A DNA stretch of 64,000 nt, from positions 29,656-93,655 of the forward strand of contig CALWKC010000007.1 of the NCBI GenBank assembly GCA_944381165.1. Direction: 5' to 3'. A model generated the notes under the pieces. It was not told where the DNA came from, ran no database searches, and saw only the letters and a program-made list of their open reading frames with translations. Made by a program: the position numbers and the translations under genes. Each line of letters begins with the position of its first letter. Within the stretch, counting starts at the first letter, position 1. This document shows positions 9,451 to 18,820 of this stretch, piece after piece. This stretch comes from an uncultured Lachnospira sp. (GTDB lineage: Bacteria > Bacillota > Clostridia > Lachnospirales > Lachnospiraceae).

Positions 9451-9923
9451 TTTTGTACTCCTTTCTGCTGCGCATGACTTAAAGGCAAAACGCTGTACTC
9501 ATTTTCATAATATTTTATACTGAGTTCAAAATCACTCAGCTTCATATCCATATTATAAATATTTATATTGATATAGCTGTTATCAGGATAATACATGTGC
9601 CCGTCCTTCAGCTTTTTATCCAAAGAATCCCTGAACATAAATGAAACGGCGTCTGTATTTGCCTCAGGAATATTTGAGATATAAAAAAGCCCTCTGAACT
9701 TATCACACGTATCAGACGTTTCCAATATGTAATTATAGTAATAGCCGTCAACAGTTACCGTAACCTCTTCGCTTTTTCCCTCAGCATCATAAGATATACA
9801 CTGTATTTCTTTTCTGATATGATGTTTAACCGGTATATTTCTCAATGCCAGTATTACTGCCCCGACAATCAGAACAATCCAAACGGCAATATATAAAATA
9901 TCGATTTTTTTAAAAGTCTTCAT
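9447..9923 (-). CDS. Hypothetical membrane-anchored protein
   Basis: The 158-residue product has one N-terminal membrane segment (about 9-28, YIAVWIVLIVGAVILAL) and an extracytoplasmic domain of about 125 residues rich in Tyr and Asn, without Cys pairs or a lipobox. I do not recognise the domain. It is coupled to the nitroreductase gene by an ATGA overlap. The best Shine-Dalgarno-like sequence, GGAGGGAG, lies an unusual 17 bases before the ATG, so the start is uncertain. Confidence 0.65.
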   Translation of the reverse strand: MKTFKKIDILYIAVWIVLIVGAVILALRNIPVKHHIRKEIQCISYDAEGKSEEVTVTVDGYYYNYILETSDTCDKFRGLFYISNIPEANTDAVSFMFRDSLDKKLKDGHMYYPDNSYININIYNMDMKLSDFELSIKYYENEYSVLPLSHAQQKGVQK

Positions 9924-10065
9924 TATGTGTTATTTTGACGCTCCCTCCGTAATAATATTTTACTTTTCCTGTTCCCCGGCTGTGCGGCAATTTATACCAT
10001 TAAGCATGATGCCTGATACCTGCCGTCACACCTGAGCATATATTATCGGAAGCACTTAAACAATT

Positions 10066-11442
10066 TTATCCTACAAGACTGTTTTTCATCCACTTACCGC
10101 TGAAATAATTTGCCGTAAACACAATTCCTCTGACTGCCCAGTCAGCGAACATACAATACCAGAACGCCATTGCCCCGATATTAAAACAGTTAATAAGAAT
10201 AACACAGAGCACCACTCTGCACAGCCACATTGTGCATGTCGCCGCAATCATAGAAAACTTAACATCACCTGCTGCCCTCATTCCGTAAGCAGGTATATAA
10301 GAAAGTGACCAGAATACAGGCTTTACAACAGTAATCGCCGTGAGCATTTTAAGGCTGAGCGCCGCTGCATCCGGCTCCATGCCTCCAATTATTGTAACCG
10401 GCCTGCCGGCAATAAAGACAAGTATACATGACAGCAAAATACCTATCTCGCCTATCCATGTAAACTTAACTATATAATACTTTGCCTCTTCCTTTCTTCC
10501 TGCTCCTATACACTGTCCGACTGCCGTCATAAGACCTATTCCGACGCCTATGCCCACAACTCCGTTTACATTTTCAAATATAGCCGCCATAGACTGAGCT
10601 GCGATTGCAACAGTTCCCATTGACGAAATCATAGACTGAATTGCCAGCTTTCCGAACTGAAACATTCCGTTCTCAATTCCCGCAGGCAGACCTATCGCAA
10701 CAATTTTTTTAATCAGAGCCATATCCGGACGTATTTTAAAATATTCCCTCAGAACGACAGGCTGTTTATCTTTTCTTAGCCTTGCATACACCACTGTCAT
10801 GCATATTATACGCGAAATGAGCGTTGAAAGCGCCGCACCAAACACTCCCATATTCATACCAAAAATAAATACGGCATTTCCTATAATATTTACTATATTC
10901 GCGCCAAACGAAACAAGCATAGGAAATTTTGCGGCTCCTCCTGCTCTGAAAAACGCGGCTCCGGCACTGAACAATGCAAGAAAAGGATACGAAAGCACCG
11001 TAACAAAAAAGTATACAAGACACTGCTCCATAACTTCAGACTCTACTTTTCCGAAAACAGTGTGCAGAAGCCCTCTTCTGAAAATAAGGCATAAAACCAT
11101 TATCACAACAGAAATTGTAAATACGGTCAAAAGCACCTGTTTTGCCGCGCGGTTACAGCCCTTAACATCACCGCTCCCAAGATACTGAGAACAAATAATC
11201 GAAGCGCCCGTAGCCATAGCGGCAAATACCTGAATAACCAGCGTATTTACGGAATCCACAAGAGCGACAGACGACATAGCCGAGCTTCCTACATTGCTCA
11301 CCATCACCGTGTCCATCATTCCCATAAAAGAATTTAATACCTGCTCGATAATAATGGGAATAAGCAGTGCCCTCAGCATTTTATTGTCAAACATCAGATT
11401 TTTACGGTCTATCTTTGACGCATCATAAAGTATATTCTTCAT
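10066..11442 (-). CDS. MATE-family multidrug/toxin exporter
   Basis: At 458 residues with about 12 hydrophobic segments, this fits the multidrug and toxic compound extrusion family, which exports cationic drugs or metabolites in exchange for Na+ or H+. The N-terminal stretch LRALLIPIIIEQVLNSFMGM and its weaker repeat in the second half (GLPAGIENGMFQFGKLA) show the twofold MATE repeat. The ATG has GGAGGCGCAGA upstream and overlaps the M18 aminopeptidase gene by 20 bp, implying coupled expression. The substrate is unknown. The 142 bp between this gene and the next hold nothing I can support. Confidence 0.92.
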   Translation of the reverse strand: MKNILYDASKIDRKNLMFDNKMLRALLIPIIIEQVLNSFMGMMDTVMVSNVGSSAMSSVALVDSVNTLVIQVFAAMATGASIICSQYLGSGDVKGCNRAAKQVLLTVFTISVVIMVLCLIFRRGLLHTVFGKVESEVMEQCLVYFFVTVLSYPFLALFSAGAAFFRAGGAAKFPMLVSFGANIVNIIGNAVFIFGMNMGVFGAALSTLISRIICMTVVYARLRKDKQPVVLREYFKIRPDMALIKKIVAIGLPAGIENGMFQFGKLAIQSMISSMGTVAIAAQSMAAIFENVNGVVGIGVGIGLMTAVGQCIGAGRKEEAKYYIVKFTWIGEIGILLSCILVFIAGRPVTIIGGMEPDAAALSLKMLTAITVVKPVFWSLSYIPAYGMRAAGDVKFSMIAATCTMWLCRVVLCVILINCFNIGAMAFWYCMFADWAVRGIVFTANYFSGKWMKNSLVG

Positions 11443-12802
11443 TCTGCGCCTCCATCATAAACCGCTCTATAAGCCTGCTCATATACACTGTATCTCTCGC
11501 TCCTGCTGTCTCATAGGACGAGTGCATAGCAAGCTGGGCAAGTCCTATGTCAGCGGCTTTTACCGATAAATTTGCCATGACAAGATTTCCCAGTGTAGAG
11601 CCTCCCGGAACATCAGAATTATTATAATAAACCTGATACGGTACAGACGCTTCCCTGCACAGACTTTTTATGCAGGCTCCGGTAACGGCGTCAGTAGTGT
11701 ACTTCTGACCTCCGTGATACTTAATCACAATACCTCCGTTCATCTTCGGCCTGTTAATTATATCTGCTTTTTGCGGATGATTTGGATGAATTGCATGAGC
11801 GTTGTCAGCGCTTATCATAAAGCTTCCTGCAATCATTCTTCTGAAATCCTGCCTGGAAACACCCTGCATGTCGGCAAGCTCTCTTAAAACCGACGGCAAA
11901 AAATCAGACGCGGCGCCCTGCCTTGACAGACTCCCTACCTCTTCATTATCAAAAACAGCTAAAATTTTGATAAATGAAGAAAACCTTTCACCATTGCCTG
12001 ATTTTGCATTTTCCGGACTTCCGTTTTCCTCCCCTGTCTCCTGCTTTTCCTCAGAAACTGCGGCAAGAAAACCTTTAAGCGCTCCGAATACGCACTGCAA
12101 ATCGTCTATTCTCGGCGCGCAAACCATTGAGGCGGCATCACCCATAATGCAGCCCTCCTGCGCGTTATAAAGATATAAATCGCTGCCCAGTATATGTTCT
12201 CGTGATATTCCCGTCTCTTTTTGTATCAATGTATAAATTCCCTCGTCGGCGGCAACCGGCTGCATATCATTTTGAATTGACAGAGGTTTTTTATCTGTTC
12301 CGTTTAAAGACCTTGTCATATGTATTGCAAGATTAGGAATAATAAAATACGGCTTTTTAAGATTAACGGAAACGCTTTCAAGTCTGCCGTTTCTGTCCGT
12401 GACAATCCTTCCCGCAGCGCTTAACGGTCTGTCAAACCATGACTCGGCAATCATCCCGCCGTACTTCTCCACGTCAAGCTTCAGGCAGCCTTCAGGTCCT
12501 GCATACTCTCCGTTTTCCTTAAATTTAAACATCGGAGAATCCGTGTGAGCGCATACAAGCTTAAAGCCCCTGCACAGACATTTTTCAGGGACAGAAAACG
12601 CAATCAGCGACGAGCCTCCTCTAATTACATAGCCGTTGCCATTTTTCCACCCGCCGTAATTATTTTCGTACATTTGTGAAAATCCCGACCTTTCAAGCAT
12701 ATTCGCAATAGTCTCGACAGTCTGAAAGGATGTAGGACTTTTCTTTATAAACTCAAGAAACTCAATATTTTCATCTATTATCTGTTCTTTAGAATATTTC
12801 AT
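11423..12802 (-). CDS. M18-family metallo-aminopeptidase
   Basis: The protein (459 residues from this start) is an M18 aspartyl-type aminopeptidase, a cytosolic two-zinc exopeptidase. Motifs in order are CAHTDSP (Zn His and Asp), APRIDDLQ (bridging Asp), FDNEEVGS (catalytic and Zn Glu) and SADNAHAIHPN. The C-terminal MHSSYETAGARD block is also typical. An in-frame GTG at 12850 would add 16 residues but has no ribosome site; MKYSKEQ fits where the family usually begins, though its own GAGTGAG site is weak. A low-complexity insert with EEKQETGEENGSPENAKSG interrupts the middle, probably a surface loop. It is coupled to the MATE gene. Confidence 0.92.
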   Translation of the reverse strand: MKYSKEQIIDENIEFLEFIKKSPTSFQTVETIANMLERSGFSQMYENNYGGWKNGNGYVIRGGSSLIAFSVPEKCLCRGFKLVCAHTDSPMFKFKENGEYAGPEGCLKLDVEKYGGMIAESWFDRPLSAAGRIVTDRNGRLESVSVNLKKPYFIIPNLAIHMTRSLNGTDKKPLSIQNDMQPVAADEGIYTLIQKETGISREHILGSDLYLYNAQEGCIMGDAASMVCAPRIDDLQCVFGALKGFLAAVSEEKQETGEENGSPENAKSGNGERFSSFIKILAVFDNEEVGSLSRQGAASDFLPSVLRELADMQGVSRQDFRRMIAGSFMISADNAHAIHPNHPQKADIINRPKMNGGIVIKYHGGQKYTTDAVTGACIKSLCREASVPYQVYYNNSDVPGGSTLGNLVMANLSVKAADIGLAQLAMHSSYETAGARDTVYMSRLIERFMMEAQNEEYTL

Positions 12803-12880
12803 CTCACTCAAATATCCGCCTTCTGTTAAATTATAATGAGCGAAACACACTTTGTGAGCCCGTTTTTCTGCACGCGTAAA

Positions 12881-13927
12881 TCAAAGCCTGAGAAGCATGT
12901 CTCCCTCTTTTATCCATTTCATTTTTCGCATCCACTCAGATACCGCAAGCGTGATAACTGCCGGGAGTACAAAATGCATAAGCAAAATCTCTGCCGCCGC
13001 TGACGGAGCCGACATTGTCCGGGTCATTGACTGCCATGACATAATCTGCCCCACAAACCCGGCAGAGCCCATACCGGAGCCCGTAGGAGTACTTGTCATG
13101 CCAAGCACCGCACTCGATACAGGTCCAAGAATTGCACTGGAAATAATAGGCGGAAGCCATATCAAAGGCTTCTTTACTATATTAGGCACCTGAAGCATAG
13201 ATGTTCCAATGCCCTGCGCTATAAGGCCTCCGATTTTATTCTCCCTGTAGCTCGCAACAGCAAAGCCTACCATTTGACAGCAGCAGCCTACCGTTGCCGC
13301 CCCTGCGGCAATTCCGGTAATTCCCATTGATACTCCTATTGCTGCCGAGCTTATCGGAAGAGTGAGTATCATTCCCATAAGCACAGAAATAAGTATTCCG
13401 CCCACAACAGGATGCTGTTCCACGTTAATATTTACAAGATTTCCGAGCCATGTCATAAACGCGGAGATAGGTGGTCCGATTACAAACCCCACCGCCGCTC
13501 CGGATGCAATACATAAAAACGGAGTTACAATAATATCAACCTTTGTCTTTCCAGACACCAGCCTTCCTATTTCAATCGCAGCGTAAGCAGCCACAAATGC
13601 CCCAAGAGGCTCTCCCGGCTTTCCAAGCTCAAATGCAGTCATGGAGTTTACAGAAGGAAATGCTCCAATCATTCCTGCTGCCGCAGCAGCAATAGTCACA
13701 AGCGGTCCCGCTCCTAATTTTACGGCAACGCCCACTCCTATCCCCGCTCCCGTAAGCGTCTTTGCAACATTTGCGGCTCCGTTAATATAACTCCCCGTAT
13801 CGCCTCCGATAAAAGTGCCAATCTGCGCGATAATAGTGCCTATTATAAGCGTTGAAAACAATCCCAGAGCCATTCCGCCAAGACCGTCAATAAAAATTCT
13901 GTTCAAAATTCCTTTAACTTTATCCAT
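12881..13927 (-). CDS. PTS EIIC-like integral membrane protein
   Basis: The 348-residue protein has about ten Gly/Ala-rich membrane segments and starts MDKVKGILNRIFIDGLGGMA, the typical opening of the PTS_EIIC_2 type family. These are annotated as sugar-phosphotransferase IIC subunits, but many members stand alone with no EIIA or EIIB, and their transport role is unproven. No phosphotransferase domains are nearby here. The start is chosen because GGAG lies six bases before this ATG; the longer reading would bury that site. The substrate is unknown. Confidence 0.8.
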   Translation of the reverse strand: MDKVKGILNRIFIDGLGGMALGLFSTLIIGTIIAQIGTFIGGDTGSYINGAANVAKTLTGAGIGVGVAVKLGAGPLVTIAAAAAGMIGAFPSVNSMTAFELGKPGEPLGAFVAAYAAIEIGRLVSGKTKVDIIVTPFLCIASGAAVGFVIGPPISAFMTWLGNLVNINVEQHPVVGGILISVLMGMILTLPISSAAIGVSMGITGIAAGAATVGCCCQMVGFAVASYRENKIGGLIAQGIGTSMLQVPNIVKKPLIWLPPIISSAILGPVSSAVLGMTSTPTGSGMGSAGFVGQIMSWQSMTRTMSAPSAAAEILLMHFVLPAVITLAVSEWMRKMKWIKEGDMLLRL

Positions 13928-14014
13928 ATTCATCTCCATTCCGAAGCATTTACGCATACTTAACCCAAAGAAAATTTCTCAATGGCTGTTTTTCTTCTGT
14001 GACAGCGGTTGTTT

Positions 14015-15460
14015 TCATGCGCGCCCGCTCTTTATTTCAAGCTTCACGTCAGAAAACGTAACATCCGCATTTCTTGCCGCAAACATTCCCACATACACAT
14101 TCTCAGGGTCAACCGCGGTGAGTTTAAAGTCAAAACCGCCCGTCACGGTTGTCTCCTCCCCGAATGTACATGCGTAGCCGTCAGACGTACTCTCTATCTT
14201 TAAATCCACTGTCTCTCCCGGCTTATATCCTCTTGAACATGTACCTCCAAGAATAAGCGCACCGCTCTTCCTGGCAAAACATTTCGCAGGCGCATCCTCG
14301 TGCGTCAGCAGAAGCGGCGCCGCAGCGACATAATCCCCAAGAACATCAGGTGTAACCTTGTCAATATATATGTCGTCCCTTACCATAAGTCCGAACGAAA
14401 CCTGGTCGTTAAGAAAGTAATCGTTTATCTTCATCTTTGCAGTCAGCACAAAATTATCATTCACCGAAACTTTTGTATAAAACATCGCAATTCCGTCAGA
14501 GACCGGAGCTATTTTTCCGGTATTTCCCCGGACAGCAATATGAAAACTTCCGTCATCCGCCGCCTCAAGCGTAAAATTATCCTTCGACGGAGCCTGAGAA
14601 ATATCACCGAATACAGTCGGTTTCCACCGTCCTGCCTTTTCCCATAAAACGCTGTCGCATAAATTAGAATCAAACACTGTCGGCTTATAGTCGGTATTTG
14701 GTTTAAGATATTTTTCCTTTGAAGGGCGCGGAGCATCCTTTTCAAGTCCCGTTATGTGCTCCGATAACCCCTCAACGCCGAGACGCTTTAACTCCGAGAG
14801 ACAAAGATACGCATTTACCCTTGCACCCCATATATTTGTGTGAGTGTTGTCAACGCTGATTTCCTTATTTGACGGCCATGCGTGAAGATATATAGTCTCC
14901 TCTGGTCCGAGACTGTCATATAACTCCTTTGTCATCATCGTCATATCAACAACCGCAATATTAAGCTCTCTTCCCAAATCACGTATTGACTTAGGATAAT
15001 CTCCTCCTGCATAAGCTCCGACAGGAGCCGTTATATGAAGCTCCTGCGCGTTCCAGCGCCCCTGCGGGCATCTCCTGACAATAGGCGTACACAGAACAGA
15101 CGTGCACCCCGCCTCCTGTGCCTTTGCAATATAATTTTCATAAAGAGAATTTGCAAATGTTCCCGGCTCTGTATATGAGCCATTTCCTTCAGTATATCTG
15201 TCCGCCTCGGTCTTCTCGTCATTATGCCCGAAGCCAATCATTAAAAAATCGCCCTTTCTCATGCCTGAAAGCAGCGTCTGATATTCCTCCTCTGTTGTAT
15301 AGCTTTTGCTGCTTCTGCCTGAAAGAGCGATATTTTCAACTGTTATCTCATCGTCAAAATATGCCTGAAGCTGTGTGGCATATCCGTATCTCGGAAAATA
15401 ATATTTGTCATCAAAGCTGCTAAGAGTCGAATCTCCGACCACCCATAAAGTTTTTCCCAT
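14015..15460 (-). CDS. SGNH/GDSL esterase, rhamnogalacturonan acetylesterase-like, with C-terminal accessory domain
   Basis: The N-terminal 240 residues form an SGNH hydrolase: GDSTLSS (Ser11 nucleophile), GFGHNDEK (block III Asn) and the Asp/His block VDNTHTNIWGA. The GDST form and overall pattern match rhamnogalacturonan acetylesterases (CE12 type), which remove acetyl groups from pectin backbone. Residues about 270-481 form a second, beta-rich module with MFYTKVSVNDNF and STSDGYACTF. The same module appears to occur inside the pectate lyase at 39000-43727. There is no signal peptide, so the enzyme probably acts on imported oligosaccharides in the cytoplasm. The ATG follows GGAGAGAGCA. The hydrolase fold is sure; the exact substrate is inferred. 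Confidence 0.85.
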   Translation of the reverse strand: MGKTLWVVGDSTLSSFDDKYYFPRYGYATQLQAYFDDEITVENIALSGRSSKSYTTEEEYQTLLSGMRKGDFLMIGFGHNDEKTEADRYTEGNGSYTEPGTFANSLYENYIAKAQEAGCTSVLCTPIVRRCPQGRWNAQELHITAPVGAYAGGDYPKSIRDLGRELNIAVVDMTMMTKELYDSLGPEETIYLHAWPSNKEISVDNTHTNIWGARVNAYLCLSELKRLGVEGLSEHITGLEKDAPRPSKEKYLKPNTDYKPTVFDSNLCDSVLWEKAGRWKPTVFGDISQAPSKDNFTLEAADDGSFHIAVRGNTGKIAPVSDGIAMFYTKVSVNDNFVLTAKMKINDYFLNDQVSFGLMVRDDIYIDKVTPDVLGDYVAAAPLLLTHEDAPAKCFARKSGALILGGTCSRGYKPGETVDLKIESTSDGYACTFGEETTVTGGFDFKLTAVDPENVYVGMFAARNADVTFSDVKLEIKSGRA

Positions 15461-15557
15461 TGCTCTCTCCGTTCCCGCGCTTGTAAACAGCGCATAAATA
15501 AAATAAAAATTTTACGCGTTACACTAATGCATATTTTTAACTGAACTCCGTCAGCGC

Positions 15558-15598
15558 AAAGGGGCGAAACACTATTTACACAATGTCTCGCCCTTTCA
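15558..15598 (-). terminator. Candidate terminator hairpin after the lipoprotein gene
   Basis: AAAGGGGCGAAACA pairs, with one bulge, with TGTCTCGCCCTTT just past the stop codon at 15605. The T tail on the minus strand is short, so termination may be weak. Confidence 0.45.
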
Positions 15599-15604
15599 AA
15601 TAAC

Positions 15605-16123
15605 CTATTTTACCGAATATACAATACTGCTTATCGCGTCATCCTGAATTGCAAAGCTCAGCATCATATTCCCGGACTCATAAATAAACTGTCCGTTTTC
15701 TTCCTTATAAGAACTGCCGTAAGCCGAAATCATCTTATCCTTACTGTCCCCAATCTTCACGCCCTCTTTTGTCTTTACCGTGTCATCCATAAATGTCACA
15801 GAGTAAACCAAATCAACATTATCCTTCTGGTATCCCTGAAGCGTAAAGCTGTCGTAATACCAGAACTTGTCCATTCCGTCAAAAGCGCAGCTCTTTGCCT
15901 CATAATAACCTCCCTTAGGCTCTCCGAGCTTTGATGTTATGTCTTCAATATTTCCGTCTATTGCAATATCAACACCGTCCGTACTGAATACATAGCCGTT
16001 TGACGCAGTCTGCTCATCCTGTGTACCAGGTGTATTATTACTTGTCTCATTATTTGAGCCGCAGGCTGTGAGCCCCATACATAAAACCATAAGTCCTGCT
16101 GCTATTAAACTTCTCTTTCTCAT
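15605..16123 (-). CDS. Small lipoprotein of the MBOAT surface module
   Basis: The 172-residue precursor has a clear lipoprotein signal, MRKRSLIAAGLMVLCMGLTAC, with Cys21 as the lipidation site, followed by a Ser/Asn/Thr linker. The remaining 130 residues (SLGEPKGGYYEAKS-like strand pattern, VYSVTFMDD, ISSIVYSV) resemble small beta-rich domains found in Firmicute lipoproteins, but I do not recognise a named family. Its ATG overlaps the end of the SGNH gene by four bases and has its own GGAGGTTCACA site, so it is the last gene of the module. Confidence 0.8.
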   Translation of the reverse strand: MRKRSLIAAGLMVLCMGLTACGSNNETSNNTPGTQDEQTASNGYVFSTDGVDIAIDGNIEDITSKLGEPKGGYYEAKSCAFDGMDKFWYYDSFTLQGYQKDNVDLVYSVTFMDDTVKTKEGVKIGDSKDKMISAYGSSYKEENGQFIYESGNMMLSFAIQDDAISSIVYSVK

Positions 16124-17172
16124 TGTGAACCTCCATCTGAATTTTTATTCCATTCCTCCTGCTTGGCGGCCTTTTCGCTGTAATAATTTGCTGCCAGCTC
16201 ATTCCACTCCGCAGAAACTTCCGCATCATTCCTGTGGTCGGGAAGAGAAAACTCCTCCTGAAGCAATGCTCCGAGATAAACGGCTGTCTTTTCTGCTCCG
16301 TCCACATTCAAATGCTGTCCGTAGTCAAACGTGTCCGTCTGATAATCAATTCCAATCTCATCGGCACTGTTTACCATATTTAAGTATAACAGATTATTTT
16401 CGTTTGCATAGTCCTGAATCTGAGAATCCCATTCATCGTACCAGTGCGGGAAAATACTTGGAGCTTTCATAAGAACAAGCTCAATCCCGTTGCTTTCGCA
16501 AAGCGTTCTGATTTTATCAAGATACTCATAATTTCTGTCCGAAAATCTGTAATTTGCAAGAGGCTGCACCTTCGGCACCGTTGTTACAGGACGAACTCCT
16601 ACCTGCATTAAATAGCCGTTGCTTGTAACCTTCGGCTTTGAAAACATATATCTCACATCCTCAAACGTGAGCTCGCTCCAGCGCGAATGATACCTGATAA
16701 GAGGAAAAATATAGCTCAAAAGCGATTCCTCATCAGTCATTGACTCCTTAATAGAATTAAGCTTCGACATAGACCAGCGCATTCCGTCTATAGTCATACG
16801 GTTGTATGCCTCGCTCTTTGATTCAGCCTGAGACATAGCAAGTACATTTAAAACCACAACTTTAGGCGTCTCATATTTGAGAGTGTCCTCTAAAAGATAG
16901 TACGACTGCCATATGAGCTGTTCGGAGCTTCCCCTTATATAGCTTGTAATACCGTACTCCTCCCACATTTTAACCGTAGAAATATTTTCATATACCTCAC
17001 AGTCACCCAGGAAAAGCACGTCGTGATTTTTGCTGCTGTCGTAATACTCCTCGACCATAGAGCCTTCCGGTATATCGCTTACATATTTAGGCGTCAGCAG
17101 AAGCGTCAGCAGATAAAGACACACAATCGGTATCAGGACGACTGCCAGCACACGTATTATTTTCTTTACCAT
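16120..17172 (-). CDS. Membrane-anchored SGNH/DltD-like partner of MBOAT
   Basis: The 350-residue protein has one N-terminal membrane segment (about 4-24) and an extracytoplasmic domain with an SGNH-type first block, VLFLGDCEVYENI, in which the usual Ser of GDS is replaced by Cys in GDCEV. A C-terminal DYGQHLNVDGAEKTA block supplies the Asp/His pair. This architecture, directly behind an MBOAT gene, matches the DltD/AlgX/AlgJ-like partners that receive acyl groups moved across the membrane by MBOAT enzymes. The second of two close ATGs is chosen because AGGAGG then sits eight bases away. It lies 12 bp after the MBOAT gene. Confidence 0.8.
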   Translation of the reverse strand: MVKKIIRVLAVVLIPIVCLYLLTLLLTPKYVSDIPEGSMVEEYYDSSKNHDVLFLGDCEVYENISTVKMWEEYGITSYIRGSSEQLIWQSYYLLEDTLKYETPKVVVLNVLAMSQAESKSEAYNRMTIDGMRWSMSKLNSIKESMTDEESLLSYIFPLIRYHSRWSELTFEDVRYMFSKPKVTSNGYLMQVGVRPVTTVPKVQPLANYRFSDRNYEYLDKIRTLCESNGIELVLMKAPSIFPHWYDEWDSQIQDYANENNLLYLNMVNSADEIGIDYQTDTFDYGQHLNVDGAEKTAVYLGALLQEEFSLPDHRNDAEVSAEWNELAANYYSEKAAKQEEWNKNSDGGSQ

Positions 17173-17184
17173 AAACATGTCCTC

Positions 17185-18744
17185 CTAAAACTGATTATAA
17201 ATAAACTGACTCGACTCATAACCGATACCGTATACGCCGAAGACCGCAATACATAAAAATACAGCCAGAAACAACGCAAACCTCAGCGCAAAGCTTTTCT
17301 GCGCAAGACGCTCTCTCACCGGCTTTTCACGTCCCAAAAAGCTTACGACATACATAATAAATACGCCTATAATAAGAACAGAATAATCCGCTGCGCTAAG
17401 CCCTATATGAAACATTCCGTTACTGAAAACACTTCCGTAGTTAGCCGTTGTGAACATAGAGATAAACTGCCGAAACGCATCTGCGATATTTGCGTGGTAA
17501 TCAAGCATCTGAAGCGCGCATACTATCGCGGTTGTTCTCACAATCTCAAACACCTGATATGCTTTCCGTTTCTTCAATCCGAGCTTTGCGTCAACCTTCG
17601 CGTACACCGGCTCAAGTTCCTGAGAGACGAGCATTATAATGCCGTTTAAAAGTCCCCATACTATAAAATTCCAGCTCGCTCCGTGCCAGAAGCCTGTCAC
17701 AAACCACACCGTCAGCGTAGCCGTATAGATAGGAAATCTCTGTCCGAGCGCGCCCGAAATATGTTTTTTTAGCCATTTAGATGATTTGTTCATCCATTTA
17801 GCCATTGAAATCGGATAAAAAACATAATCCTTAAACCATGCGCACAGCGTGATATGCCACCTTCTCCAGTACTCGGCAAGGCTCTTTGAAAAGAACGGCT
17901 GTCTGAAGTTCTCCGGAAGTCTTATGCCGAACATTTCGGCGACGCCGATTGTAATGTCTATTCCACCCGTAAAATCCGCATAGAGCTCGACTGCGTAAAT
18001 CAGCATTCCAAGAAACGCGTATGCACCCGTATATTTTGAAAAATCTCCGGTCAGCGTCGCAAGACCTATTGCGGCGCGGTCAGCGATAACCATTTTCTTG
18101 AAATACCCCCAGAGCACTCTCTGTAAGCCCATCTCAAACTGAGCCCATGAAAATGTATGAGGGCAAAAAAGAGTCTCTTTTAAATCCTTCCATCTGCTGA
18201 TAGGACCCTGCATCAGCTGCGGGAAAAATGACACAAACAGAGCAAACCTGAAAATATTCTTTTCAGCCTCCGCAACACCCCGGTATACATCTATAATATA
18301 GCCCATTGACTGGAAGGTATAAAACGAAATACCCATAGGCAAAATGAAATCAACAGGTTTCAGTGATGTAAAGCCGATAAAAAAATTTGTGTATTTCAAA
18401 ACCGCGAGAATACCAAAATTAAAAAGCAGACAGCCTGTCATCCAAAGCTTTTGAACGCGCTTTGTCTTTGCCTTATACGCCTTTTTCTGCTCCTTAGACA
18501 TTATATCCTTAAGCTTGTCCATCGCCAGCTTCTGGCGATCCCCTGCCTTTGCAATCATACGGCCGCAAATATATGTTGAGATAATTGTCGCCAGCATAAA
18601 AACGGCGCCGCGTATACCCGCCTGAAGATAAAAGCAGACATTTGCGCACAAAAGCATTATCCACTGCCATTTCTTCGGCACGATATAGTACATCAGCAGC
18701 ACAACCGCCACAAAAAGCACAAAATTAACAGATGTAAATAACAT
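17185..18744 (-). CDS. MBOAT-family membrane O-acyltransferase
   Basis: The 519-residue polytopic protein carries the MBOAT hallmarks: SLAEYWRRWHITLCAWFKDY, containing the invariant WxxWH, and FWHGASWNFIVWGLLNG with the second conserved His. This subfamily (AlgI, DltB, PatA-like) transfers acetyl or other acyl groups across the membrane to cell-surface polymers. A charged insert near 65-110 (about KLKDIMSKEQKKAYKAKTKR) is probably a cytoplasmic loop. The ATG has GGAGAATTT upstream. It sits between a transglutaminase-like gene and an SGNH partner, which suggests modification of a surface glycan. The acceptor polymer is unknown. Confidence 0.93.
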   Translation of the reverse strand: MLFTSVNFVLFVAVVLLMYYIVPKKWQWIMLLCANVCFYLQAGIRGAVFMLATIISTYICGRMIAKAGDRQKLAMDKLKDIMSKEQKKAYKAKTKRVQKLWMTGCLLFNFGILAVLKYTNFFIGFTSLKPVDFILPMGISFYTFQSMGYIIDVYRGVAEAEKNIFRFALFVSFFPQLMQGPISRWKDLKETLFCPHTFSWAQFEMGLQRVLWGYFKKMVIADRAAIGLATLTGDFSKYTGAYAFLGMLIYAVELYADFTGGIDITIGVAEMFGIRLPENFRQPFFSKSLAEYWRRWHITLCAWFKDYVFYPISMAKWMNKSSKWLKKHISGALGQRFPIYTATLTVWFVTGFWHGASWNFIVWGLLNGIIMLVSQELEPVYAKVDAKLGLKKRKAYQVFEIVRTTAIVCALQMLDYHANIADAFRQFISMFTTANYGSVFSNGMFHIGLSAADYSVLIIGVFIMYVVSFLGREKPVRERLAQKSFALRFALFLAVFLCIAVFGVYGIGYESSQFIYNQF

Positions 18745-18820
18745 AAATTCTCCATTCCAACGCGAATAATAATATTAAAATATTACAAATTAAAACCAAA
18801 AAAAGCCTCAACCCATTACT

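Noticed and set aside
9924-10065. tRNA or small RNA between the MATE gene and the hypothetical gene
   Set aside because: No cloverleaf, CCA end or promoter-terminator pair could be found.
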